A stretch of DNA of 10,837 bases from Syntrophomonas sp. UBA4922. GTDB taxonomy: Bacteria; Bacillota; Syntrophomonadia; Syntrophomonadales; Syntrophomonadaceae. The position numbers and the translations under genes were made by a program. Positions 1 through 6,866 of this stretch are shown here, in pieces; the first letter of the stretch is position 1; every line of letters starts with the position of its first letter. The stretch spans positions 5,152 to 15,988 of the forward strand of contig DHBS01000016.1 of assembly GCA_002398825.1 (NCBI GenBank), written 5' to 3'. A model generated the notes under the pieces. It was not told where the DNA came from. It did not search any database and saw only the letters and a program-made list of their open reading frames with translations.

Positions 1-118
1 GGCCATGCGCAACCGCTGCTATGCTGTCTCCAAGGTCAACCCGATTATAGCAGCCGTTGCAGTACAAAAAGCTGATCAACAGGATGGTTATTATGCTGAT
101 AAACGGTTTGATATTCAA
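1..118 (-). CDS. Second GerC-type spore germination lipoprotein, N-terminal fragment (cut by window edge)
   Basis: This is the first 39 codons of a Ger(x)C-family protein, the lipid-anchored C subunit of a germinant receptor in the spore inner membrane. It starts at a TTG (118-116) with a GAGG ribosome site 7 nt upstream. A hydrophobic signal segment (about residues 5-19) leads to GCYNRVDLGDS, which closely matches GCYNRVEMDDT in the complete gerAC of this window. By that alignment the lipidated cysteine is C23. The lipobox before it is unusual: C20-N21-G22 instead of a small or aliphatic triplet. The gene lies 45 nt downstream of gerAB on the same strand, so it is probably the last or next gene of the same operon. 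It is not a leftover of the first gerAC, because it has its own start and ribosome site. The family is clear; the completeness of the gene cannot be judged. Confidence 0.8.
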   Translation of the reverse strand, partial: MNIKPFISIITILLISFLYCNGCYNRVDLGDSIAAVAHG

Positions 119-163
119 AGGCGAAACCTCAATTTTGATTTGGATGGTAGGTATACAACAAGT

Positions 164-1273
164 TTATTTTTTGTCCGCAGTCGTCCCGGATGGCGTGCCT
201 TTAGGCCGCTTTACCCGTATCACCAGGGCTAAAATTACCGGAAATATCCCGAATATGGTGATAAAGATCCAGGGAAAAATCTGATCCAGCATTATGTACA
301 AAAAATGTATATTCGGCACCAGGAGTACGGCCAGTATGCCGGCCATAATGGCTGTGGGACCTATCATGACGCGATAATCCTGCAGCCCAAAAACCTGCTG
401 GATGCTGTAACAGGTTACAAACCAAAAAACGGCTAGAATGGCGAATACGCCTGGCATCACGGCAGACACCAGTATTATTTCGATGTTATGGATGAAACCT
501 GCGATGTTAGTGGCACGGGCTATATTGAAAATAGGAAAGGTCTGCACCGCGGTTAATGCCGGTCCATAGGCGACGATAGGGATCACCACCATCACCAGTA
601 CGCTGAATACAAACAATCCGTACGCGGATAGCATCCATCTCCATAACAGCCGGGGCTGGTGGCAAAACGGCCCCAGGGTTAAAACCACAATCATAAAGCT
701 GCAGTAACTGCTCACCAATAGAATGCCCTTAGCGATGTCAGCCATAGCGAAACTGCCTATGGGCATTAAACGAGACCAGTCAGTTTCCGGTCCCAGGCCC
801 AAAAACAACAAAACCATAGCTAACGGGTAACCGGTCATTATAATTATCTCTATAACCCGGGCGGTAGTCTCCAAGCCATTGCGCAGGGCATAAAAAGCCG
901 GCAAAATAATAAAAATCAAGAGAATGCTTATGGGCATGCCAGGCAGGACATTGCTCAAAAAAAAGTTGGCAAAAATAACCAGGCTCATCACTACCACCAG
1001 GAAAAACACCCAGATATAAACAAATCCCAGAGTTTTGCCGATCAAAGTACCCAAATGCTCCTCAAGCATACCGGGAAAAGTACGGCGGCTGTTCACCAGG
1101 ATATAATAATAAATCCAGACCAGCAGCAAACCGGGCGCTATTGACCCAATAATCACCACCCAGCCATGCTGGGCCACGTTTGCAGCCAGAAGTTTGGCCA
1201 GGACCTGATAAGGTGTGACCGCCATGGTAACGAATAGTATGCAGAACAGCTGAATATTTGTAAGCTTTGCCAA
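164..1273 (-). CDS. gerAB: Spore germination protein GerAB family (germinant receptor B subunit)
   Basis: This is the integral-membrane B subunit of a GerA-type germinant receptor. The family (APC-superfamily fold) binds the germinant, usually an amino acid or sugar, in the spore inner membrane. The 369-residue protein is almost all hydrophobic, with about ten membrane segments spaced from residue 8 to residue 350, and a short charged tail (RVKRPKG onwards). Its length is normal for the family. The start is a TTG (1273-1271) preceded by AGGTG about 7 nt upstream; the next in-frame ATG is at codon 17, inside the first helix, so TTG is preferred. The gene sits between a small two-helix gene (40 nt upstream) and a second gerC (45 nt downstream), so the order in this operon is A-C-small-B-C instead of the usual A-B-C. 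The germinant cannot be predicted from sequence. Confidence 0.92.
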   Translation of the reverse strand: MAKLTNIQLFCILFVTMAVTPYQVLAKLLAANVAQHGWVVIIGSIAPGLLLVWIYYYILVNSRRTFPGMLEEHLGTLIGKTLGFVYIWVFFLVVVMSLVIFANFFLSNVLPGMPISILLIFIILPAFYALRNGLETTARVIEIIIMTGYPLAMVLLFLGLGPETDWSRLMPIGSFAMADIAKGILLVSSYCSFMIVVLTLGPFCHQPRLLWRWMLSAYGLFVFSVLVMVVIPIVAYGPALTAVQTFPIFNIARATNIAGFIHNIEIILVSAVMPGVFAILAVFWFVTCYSIQQVFGLQDYRVMIGPTAIMAGILAVLLVPNIHFLYIMLDQIFPWIFITIFGIFPVILALVIRVKRPKGTPSGTTADKK

Positions 1274-1313
1274 CTGAGATCACCTCTCTTTGAATAAGGT
1301 TTGATCCCGCCCA

Positions 1314-1517
1314 TCACGGACCTTGCACCTGCATGGCCATTATTAACAGGGGATTGAAAAAAGGCCAGTGATAAAACTGTACCATGGCCAGATAGATGGC
1401 CAGGAGCATAAAAACAGTATAGACGAGCAGATCTTTATTAAGTCTCTGTCGCCGAAGATTCGGCACATCTAGAGCTAATAAAAATACAACCAGCAGAAAA
1501 AACAAGGCGGTAAACAT
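1314..1517 (-). CDS. Small two-helix membrane protein inside the ger operon (candidate D subunit)
   Basis: The product is 67 residues with two clear hydrophobic helices (about residues 2-17 and 30-50) joined by a short basic loop (PNLRRQRLNK) that is probably cytoplasmic. The chosen start is the ATG at 1517, with AGGAAGGG 8 nt upstream. A TTG seven codons earlier (1538) overlaps the gerAC stop by 4 nt but has no ribosome site, so it is less likely. Small two-helix proteins of about 75 residues, called D subunits, are known in or beside germinant-receptor operons of Bacillus and modulate germination. Size, topology and position all fit that description, but I do not recognise a sequence signature, so the D-subunit call is an inference. 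The close packing between gerAC and gerAB argues that it is expressed with the receptor. Confidence 0.7.
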   Translation of the reverse strand: MFTALFFLLVVFLLALDVPNLRRQRLNKDLLVYTVFMLLAIYLAMVQFYHWPFFNPLLIMAMQVQGP

Positions 1518-1534
1518 GACGACAGCCCTTCCTA

Positions 1535-2710
1535 TCAATTTTTAATCGGTACCGGCGCTTCAATCAGGTATGTCCTGCGGACACTATAGTTTACCTCAGC
1601 TTGAACCTGAAGATCACTGAAGTGCGCAGGCCAATCCGCTTTCAGTTGTTGCCACAGCGCCGGGTTTTGGCGGCTTATCATAGCCCCCCAGCCGAAAATA
1701 TCGCTGCCTAAAAGCTGCGCTTTGTGAATACAGGCCAGAGCATTCTCTTTGATAGACTGAGAGGTCAACTGTTCCAACCGGGCCAGGTTCGCGGTGGTTT
1801 GGAGATTCTCTGCGGAGGTCTGCTCATACAGGTTCCCGTCGGCCTCAATATCAATGAGTATTTCCACCGTGCCATCCGGATTAAAACTGGGAGTGCAGCG
1901 GGCTCGGGAGCGGATTATTTCCATTGTCACCATATCTTCTAACGGCCCGGTTTCAGTATCACCGGATAGATTGACGGTTACCAACCCGCCGCGCTTCTCG
2001 CCAGGATCAAGGATGCGCAGGCCCCGGCTTTCTTTTTCATTGAGTTCGCCTACCATACGGCGATCTCGGAATACTGCCACTCCCTGCAAACGCAATATCT
2101 TTTCACCATCGGCCTCTTCGATCTTAACCTGGGGAAGTACCGGCTCAATTCCCGCAGTGACGTACTTGGTGCGGAAATCACGAAGAGTTACGGGCAGATA
2201 AATTCCAGACTGACTTTCCTGCCCGCGGATTATTTTCACCAGGGCTAACGCGGAGTAATTTTCCGGAGGGGTCTTGACCTGCAGCACTTCTTCCGGAGTA
2301 GCTCCCGCGGCAAGGAAGAGCAGCATATTGGGGCGTATAAAACGATTTCGTGAAACAAAATCCATCATCAAGTCCAGATCTTTCCGTGCTACCTGTTCCC
2401 CCAGCAAAATGGTTGTGGCCAGCGACCAGACCGGGGTGCGGGGAAAGCGGAGGGTAATCTCTCGGGCTGCTTGCGCATAGCCGGGAGCCTTTCCCTTTAA
2501 GACTACGGTTTCTACTTTGGCTGTTCCGCCGCCTTCCGGCTTGCTTGAGGGGCTGGCCACCTGAAAATGAATCACCTTCTGCTCCCCGTCCACATCGATG
2601 CCGAAACCAGTCACCGCAACGGTGTCATCCATCTCCACCCGGTTGTAACATCCAGTCAAGCCAGAGGAAAGTAAGCTTAGAATCAGGCCCATCAAAATGA
2701 TCTTGCGCAT
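1535..2710 (-). CDS. gerAC: Spore germination lipoprotein GerAC family (germinant receptor C subunit)
   Basis: This is the complete 391-residue Ger(x)C-family lipoprotein, the C subunit of the germinant receptor on the outer face of the spore inner membrane. A short basic N-terminus (MRKII) and hydrophobic stretch end in a good lipobox, L18-T19-G20-C21, so diacylglyceryl transferase (Lgt) and signal peptidase II should act before C21. Just after it comes the family hallmark YNRVEMDDT with a following GFGIDVDG. The rest is soluble and ends near TYLIEAPVP, as expected for the family. ATG 2710 has AGGAG 7 nt upstream. The start is only 1 nt after the gerAA stop, which suggests translational coupling. 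Upstream is gerAA; downstream is a small membrane gene. It is intact, with no frameshift. Confidence 0.93.
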   Translation of the reverse strand: MRKIILMGLILSLLSSGLTGCYNRVEMDDTVAVTGFGIDVDGEQKVIHFQVASPSSKPEGGGTAKVETVVLKGKAPGYAQAAREITLRFPRTPVWSLATTILLGEQVARKDLDLMMDFVSRNRFIRPNMLLFLAAGATPEEVLQVKTPPENYSALALVKIIRGQESQSGIYLPVTLRDFRTKYVTAGIEPVLPQVKIEEADGEKILRLQGVAVFRDRRMVGELNEKESRGLRILDPGEKRGGLVTVNLSGDTETGPLEDMVTMEIIRSRARCTPSFNPDGTVEILIDIEADGNLYEQTSAENLQTTANLARLEQLTSQSIKENALACIHKAQLLGSDIFGWGAMISRQNPALWQQLKADWPAHFSDLQVQAEVNYSVRRTYLIEAPVPIKN

Positions 2711-2711
2711 A

Positions 2712-4313
2712 CTACGACTCCTCTCTATCCCGGGGCAGATTCTGACGGGCTTGATTTTTCATGCTCTCCTGATAGGGCCGTTTGGAGTTCAGACTCCAGG
2801 GACGGCGAATTAGGATATCGCTGATCTGGGCTAGGTTGAATGGTGCTATTGGAGAGAGATAGGGCTGGCCGAGCGATGACAACGAAGCCATGCGCGCCGC
2901 CAATATGAGCAGGCCCATAATTATGCCGAAAAAACCCAGGGTAGCCGCCAGCAAAAGCATGCCAAAGCGGAGGATGCGAACCATCAAGCCGGCGTTATAA
3001 GAGGGGGTGACAAATGAAGCGATGCCGGTAAAGGCCACCACTACTACCATAGGGGTCCCTACCAGGCCGGCTTGCACCGCAGCGTCGCCGATAATCAATG
3101 CGCCTACGATGCTAACCGCCGGACCTATAGCCCGTGGCAGCCTCAGGCCAGCTTCACGCAGCAGTTCGAAGGTCAACTCCAGCATCAAAGCTTCAATTGC
3201 GGCCGGAAACGGCACCCCCTGACGGGCTGCAACCAGAGTCAAATATAGAGACAAGGGGATCATCTCCTGATGGTAAGTTACCACGGCAACATATACCGAA
3301 GGCAGCAACAAAGCGATGAAGAAAGCGATAAAACGGCCCACTCTCAAAAGTGAGGCGGCGATAAAATTCTGATAGTAATCCTCTCCCGCATTTAGAAACT
3401 GCGGGAAACTGGTGGGGACCACCATGGCCATAGGCGAGCCATCCACTAATATGGCCGCCCGGCCTTCCAACAGGTGGCCGCATATCCGGTCCGGTTTTTC
3501 TGTGTACTCAACCTGAGCCATTATCGAGAACTTCTCATCGCTGATATACTCTTCCAGATAACCGGTGTCTAGAATAGCATCGATATCGATGATTTCTAGA
3601 CGGCGTCTGATTTCGGAGATCAGGCTTTCGGAAGCAATATCTTCTATATAACAGACCACCACATTGGTTTTGCTGATCCGGCCGATAGACATGGCCTCGA
3701 TTTTGAAATCGGTTGATTTCAAACGCCGCCTGAGCTGCGCGGTATTAAAGCGCAGGGTCTCGGTGAAGCCTTCTTTGGGCCCCCAAATAGTGGATTCGTT
3801 CTCCGGTGAATTGATAGAACGGCCTTGCCAGGAACGGGTTCCTACCACTATGCCTTGTTTATGCCCATCGATAAGCAGAACGGTGTCGCCTGCTGTGATA
3901 TGATCGCAAACCGCTTCCAAAGTAGACAGGGTTTTTATTTCGCCCATGGGCAAAAGCTGTTGAATTGATAGTTCGATAAAGTGTGCCCGGCTTTCCTCGG
4001 TCAAGCTCTCAGGTTCGGCTTTTAAGCGCAAGAGCGGACGCAGCAGGTGTTCTTCTATTTCCTGCCGATCGATCATACCATCGAAATAAAGCATGGCAGC
4101 CTTAACGGTAACCTCTGAACCGATCAAAAACTCACGGGTGACTGCATCTGAGCACTTTTCCAGCAATTCTTTTAAGTTTTGCAGATTGTCGTCCAATTGC
4201 TCGGAAAGATCGTTTTGTCGCAGCGCGGTTCTGGCTCGAACAGGATGGTCGGGTTTTGGTGATGATTGGCGGTCTTGGTGTGGAGCGGATGGTTTTCTGT
4301 TTATATAACGCAT
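2712..4313 (-). CDS. gerAA: Spore germination protein GerAA family (germinant receptor A subunit)
   Basis: This is the A subunit of a GerA-type germinant receptor, 533 residues, a normal length. Residues 1 to about 35 are polar and rich in basic residues and proline, probably disordered. Residues of about 40-310 form the soluble cytoplasmic domain, including GSEVTVKAAMLYFDGM near its start. The membrane domain begins near residue 325 (FIAFFIALLLPSVYVAV) and carries the family's conserved core around residues 370-430: EALMLELTFELLREAG, then LPRAIGPAVSIVGALIIG. Several more hydrophobic helices follow, and a basic tail ends in NLPRDREES. ATG 4313 has GAGG 8 nt upstream. It is the first gene of the operon, about 42 nt below the predicted start site of a sigma-G-type promoter, so it should be made in the forespore. 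Known receptors place A, B and C subunits in one complex. Confidence 0.95.
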   Translation of the reverse strand: MRYINRKPSAPHQDRQSSPKPDHPVRARTALRQNDLSEQLDDNLQNLKELLEKCSDAVTREFLIGSEVTVKAAMLYFDGMIDRQEIEEHLLRPLLRLKAEPESLTEESRAHFIELSIQQLLPMGEIKTLSTLEAVCDHITAGDTVLLIDGHKQGIVVGTRSWQGRSINSPENESTIWGPKEGFTETLRFNTAQLRRRLKSTDFKIEAMSIGRISKTNVVVCYIEDIASESLISEIRRRLEIIDIDAILDTGYLEEYISDEKFSIMAQVEYTEKPDRICGHLLEGRAAILVDGSPMAMVVPTSFPQFLNAGEDYYQNFIAASLLRVGRFIAFFIALLLPSVYVAVVTYHQEMIPLSLYLTLVAARQGVPFPAAIEALMLELTFELLREAGLRLPRAIGPAVSIVGALIIGDAAVQAGLVGTPMVVVVAFTGIASFVTPSYNAGLMVRILRFGMLLLAATLGFFGIIMGLLILAARMASLSSLGQPYLSPIAPFNLAQISDILIRRPWSLNSKRPYQESMKNQARQNLPRDREES

Positions 4314-4361
4314 GATGATAACCTCGCTTTATGAACAAATAGAGGCTTCCAATTCCATCCT

Positions 4362-4391
4362 CAGTATGAGCCATCAAGGCTGCCTTTATGC
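4362..4391 (-). promoter_or_regulatory. Predicted sigma-G promoter of the gerA operon
   Basis: Reading the minus strand, GCATA (4391-4387) is followed by 18 nt and then CATACTG (4368-4362). The sigma-G consensus known from Bacillus subtilis is about GHATR, 17-18 nt, CATNHTA; only the last base of the -10 deviates. The start of transcription would fall near 4355, leaving about 42 nt of leader with the gerAA ribosome site. Germinant-receptor operons are known sigma-G genes, which supports the call. Matched by eye only. Confidence 0.65.
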
Positions 4392-4475
4392 ACCAGTACA
4401 ACCAGAAAGAAGACCATGATTGAAAGCTTTGGCATGCCTGCTGCTGAAGAATTTTTTACAGCCACGGCAAAAAGT

Positions 4476-4505
4476 GAATAAAAGCCTGTGATGAGCTATA
4501 TACTA
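4476..4505 (+). promoter_or_regulatory. Predicted sigma-G promoter of spoVT
   Basis: GAATA (4476-4480), 18 nt, then TATACTA (4499-4505). This matches the sigma-G pattern except for T in place of C at the first base of the -10. The start of transcription would be near 4512, about 50 nt before the SpoVT start codon. In B. subtilis spoVT is transcribed by sigma-G, so the site and the gene agree. It diverges from the gerA promoter about 85 bp away. Confidence 0.65.
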
Positions 4506-4545
4506 TCACTGAGAAAGAAAACAACATTTTCAAGTTTTTTAAAAA

Positions 4546-4566
4546 AGGAGGGATAAATGTAAATTG
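4546..4566 (+). promoter_or_regulatory. spoVT translation-initiation region with an ATG-TAA start-stop pair
   Basis: A very strong ribosome site, AGGAGG (4546-4551), lies 5 nt before an ATG (4557-4559) that is followed at once by TAA (4560-4562). One base later comes TTG (4564-4566), the first codon of the conserved SpoVT N-terminus. From the ribosome site the TTG is 12 nt away, longer than usual, while the ATG is close to the normal distance. The ATG-TAA pair could capture ribosomes and limit or couple SpoVT synthesis. What I see is the arrangement; the effect is inferred. Confidence 0.5.
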
Positions 4567-5127
4567 AAAGCAACAGGCATTGTACGACGCATAGACGACC
4601 TGGGAAGGGTTGTTATCCCCAAGGAGATACGCCGGACCTTGCGGATTCGTGAGGGTGATCCTTTGGAAATATTCGTTGATCGTGAAGGTGAAGTTATACT
4701 AAAAAAATATTCTCCTATTGGAGAATTAGGCGATTTTGCCAAAGAATACGCCGATTCCCTGCATGAGACTATCGGCCATATCTCGATGATCGCAGACCGG
4801 GATGTGATTATAGCCTTGGCTGGGGCCAACAAAAGGGAGTTCCTGGGCAAGTCCATCGGCAAAGCGGTTGAGCGTGCGCTGGAAGAGAGAAGTACTTTAA
4901 TGATGAACGAAATCGAGACCAGCGACGACGAGAATGTGCATGTTATCATGAATGAAGACCGTGAATACACGGTTAAGTCCCAGGTCATTGCACCGATTAT
5001 AACTCAGGGTGATCCTATCGGGGCAGTGATTATTGTCACCAAAGAACCAGGGGTAAGATTGGGTGATATGGAAGTGAAACTGGCCGAGACTGCCGCTGGT
5101 TTTTTGGCTAAACAAATGGAACAATAA
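4564..5127 (+). CDS. spoVT: Stage V sporulation transcription regulator SpoVT
   Basis: SpoVT is an AbrB-type DNA-binding regulator that tunes sigma-G genes in the developing forespore, both up and down. The 187-residue protein starts MKATGIVRRIDDLGRVVIP and continues with the swapped-hairpin AbrB domain to about residue 50 (including PKEIRRTLRIREGDPLEIF and ILKKY). Residues of about 55-187 form the GAF-like domain, ending TAAGFLAKQMEQ as in Bacillus SpoVT. The length is slightly above the 178 residues of B. subtilis, with the extra residues in the middle of the GAF-like part. The start is TTG 4564, fixed by the conserved N-terminus and not by ribosome-site spacing. It stands alone between its own predicted sigma-G promoter and a terminator. 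It faces away from the gerA operon, a plausible target. Very sure of identity. Confidence 0.97.
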   Translation: MKATGIVRRIDDLGRVVIPKEIRRTLRIREGDPLEIFVDREGEVILKKYSPIGELGDFAKEYADSLHETIGHISMIADRDVIIALAGANKREFLGKSIGKAVERALEERSTLMMNEIETSDDENVHVIMNEDREYTVKSQVIAPIITQGDPIGAVIIVTKEPGVRLGDMEVKLAETAAGFLAKQMEQ

Positions 5128-5140
5128 GGCTTTGGTTCCT

Positions 5141-5189
5141 AAGGAGCGATCTTTACCCTAGAAGCGAAGATCGCTTCTTTTGCATTTTT
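5141..5189 (+). terminator. Rho-independent terminator after spoVT
   Basis: The arms 5141-5153 and 5167-5179 pair over 13 bp with one G-T wobble (core AGCGATCTT / AAGATCGCT), around a 13-nt loop. A T-rich run follows to 5189. A competing short hairpin, GAAGCGA-aga-TCGCTTC (5161-5177), shares the right arm. It starts 13 nt past the spoVT stop and separates spoVT from the next operon. Confidence 0.8.
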
Positions 5190-5241
5190 GGATGCCTTTT
5201 AATTGTAAACTTAAACAGGTATATAACCGGCATGGGTAATT

Positions 5242-5272
5242 TTGCCTTCAATAAGTTGGACTATGATATAAT
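5242..5272 (+). promoter_or_regulatory. Predicted sigma-A promoter with extended -10, upstream of yabM
   Basis: A perfect TATAAT (5267-5272) is preceded by TGA, giving an extended -10 (TGn). The -35 is poor: TTGCCT (5242-5247) at a 19-nt spacing, 4 of 6 matches. An extended -10 can make up for this. The start site would be near 5279, about 20 nt before the yabM ATG. I see no clear sigma-E pattern here, although B. subtilis spoVB is a sigma-E gene. Confidence 0.55.
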
Positions 5273-5299
5273 AAACCCTATGATGTTGGGGAGGGACTT

Positions 5300-6853
5300 A
5301 TGAATCATCGTCAGAGTTTCCTTAAAGGCGCGCTGATACTGAGCGTTGCCGGGGCTATTAGTAAGATTTTGGGAGCCGTATACCGGATTCCCCTGGCCAG
5401 ACTTATCGGTGCCGAAGGTATTGGTCTGTATCAGATGGCCTATCCCATTTATACCACCATACTGGCCTTAGCAACCGCCGGGGTCCCGGTCGCCATATCC
5501 ATCCTTATCGCCCGCAAAGAAACCCAGGGCTTTCCGGGAGAGAGCCGCCGCATTCTACGGGTTTCCCTGTTGCTCTTAACTGTTTTTGGACTACTCCTGA
5601 CCCTGGTGGTAATTGCATCTTCGAAGTTCCTGGCCTGGTATGTACTCAAAGACGGAAGGGCTTATTATGCTATCGTGGCCGTTGCCCCCGCCATCTTCCT
5701 GGCTGCTTTGATGTCGGTTTTTCGCGGATATTTCCAGGGGCAGCAGTCAATGATTCCTACCGCGGTTTCACAAGTGGTTGAACAGATTTTTAGGGTAACC
5801 GCAGTCTTATTTCTGGCATATCTTTTATACCCGCGGGGATTGGAATTTGCAGCCGCCGGCGCTACCTTTGGCGCCGTTGTGGGAGGCATAGGCGGCTTGC
5901 TGGTTCTGGTCGTGTTTTATAATTGGCACCGCCAACAGCAAAAACAGGCCGGGCTGAACTTGCTGCATACTTCAACTCCTCCCTGGACCCTGGCTACGGA
6001 GATGGTTCGCCTGGCCGTACCGGTTTCATTTGGAGCCGTGGTCTTGCCATTGGTGCAGATGCTAGATGCGGTCATCGTGCCGGGGCGTTTGTTGGCCTTG
6101 AACTACAGCACCTCGCAGGCTACCGCGCTTTATGGCTACCTGGCCGGAATGGCCGCGGTTCTGATCAGTCTTCCCACCATATTTACCATCTCTATATCCA
6201 CCAGTCTGGTTCCTGCCATATCAGAAGCCCTGACCAAACAGGACCGCAGACTATTGAACGAACGTTTGAACCACGGTTTCAGAGCGGGTATGATGATTTC
6301 CTTTCCCGCCGCCGCCGGTCTTTATATACTGGCCTTTCCCATCTGTGACCTGCTCTACGGACACGCGGAAGCCGGAGTACCCCTGGAACCCCTGGCCTTT
6401 TCAGCTATTGTTCTGGCAGCCTTTCAGATCTCCAGTGCCGGCCTGCAAGGTATTGGCAGGCCGGAAATAGCTATGCGTCATCTGATTATTACCGGCGTCC
6501 TTAAAGTAATCTTCAATTACTCCTTGACCAGTGTGCCTGCCTTAAATATCCGCGGGGCCGCCATCGGCACAGTCCTGGCTTTTACCCTGGGCTCATTGCT
6601 CAATATTATTTCCTTAAAAAAATCGACCGGCATTCAATATGAAATAGGACGTATGTTTAAGCTAATACTGGCTACCCTCATAATGGCCCTGTCAACCCGC
6701 AGTTTTTATTATTGGCTGCTGGGCTTCGATATAGGATCCCATATAGCCACATTGCTGGCCGTACTGTGCGGGATGATTGTCTACCTGATCTTGCTGATAT
6801 TAACTCGAGAAATGGACTATGACATGTTAAAACGCCTTAGAGGCAGAGAATAA
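5300..6853 (+). CDS. yabM: SpoVB/YabM-family polysaccharide (lipid-linked) flippase
   Basis: This is a 517-residue polytopic membrane protein of the MOP exporter superfamily (SpoVB-like branch, related to the MurJ lipid II flippase). It has about 14 hydrophobic segments. The N-terminus FLKGALILSVAGAISKILG, followed by YRIPLARLIGAEGIGLYQM, is typical of the family, as is the RGYFQGQQSMIPTAVSQV stretch near residues 138-156. Members move lipid-linked sugar or peptidoglycan precursors across the membrane; SpoVB is needed for spore cortex in B. subtilis. The position right after spoVT is that of B. subtilis yabM, so I use that name; clostridial genomes often call it spoVB. ATG 5300 follows GGAGGG by about 5 nt. 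It ends 13 nt before mazG, so the two are probably co-transcribed. The exact substrate is not known from sequence. Confidence 0.9.
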   Translation: MNHRQSFLKGALILSVAGAISKILGAVYRIPLARLIGAEGIGLYQMAYPIYTTILALATAGVPVAISILIARKETQGFPGESRRILRVSLLLLTVFGLLLTLVVIASSKFLAWYVLKDGRAYYAIVAVAPAIFLAALMSVFRGYFQGQQSMIPTAVSQVVEQIFRVTAVLFLAYLLYPRGLEFAAAGATFGAVVGGIGGLLVLVVFYNWHRQQQKQAGLNLLHTSTPPWTLATEMVRLAVPVSFGAVVLPLVQMLDAVIVPGRLLALNYSTSQATALYGYLAGMAAVLISLPTIFTISISTSLVPAISEALTKQDRRLLNERLNHGFRAGMMISFPAAAGLYILAFPICDLLYGHAEAGVPLEPLAFSAIVLAAFQISSAGLQGIGRPEIAMRHLIITGVLKVIFNYSLTSVPALNIRGAAIGTVLAFTLGSLLNIISLKKSTGIQYEIGRMFKLILATLIMALSTRSFYYWLLGFDIGSHIATLLAVLCGMIVYLILLILTREMDYDMLKRLRGRE

Positions 6854-6866
6854 GGAGGAATTAGCC

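Noticed and set aside
1536..1538. TTG start for the small membrane gene, overlapping the gerAC stop by 4 nt
   Set aside because: No ribosome site precedes it, while the ATG at 1517 has AGGAAGGG at good spacing.
4326..4355. Alternative gerA -10 near GTTCATAAAG on the minus strand
   Set aside because: It would place the transcription start at or past the gerAA ribosome site, and the hexamer match is poor.
4539..4988. 149-codon open frame on the minus strand opposite spoVT
   Set aside because: Serine- and isoleucine-rich composition typical of an antisense shadow of a conserved gene, with no ribosome site.
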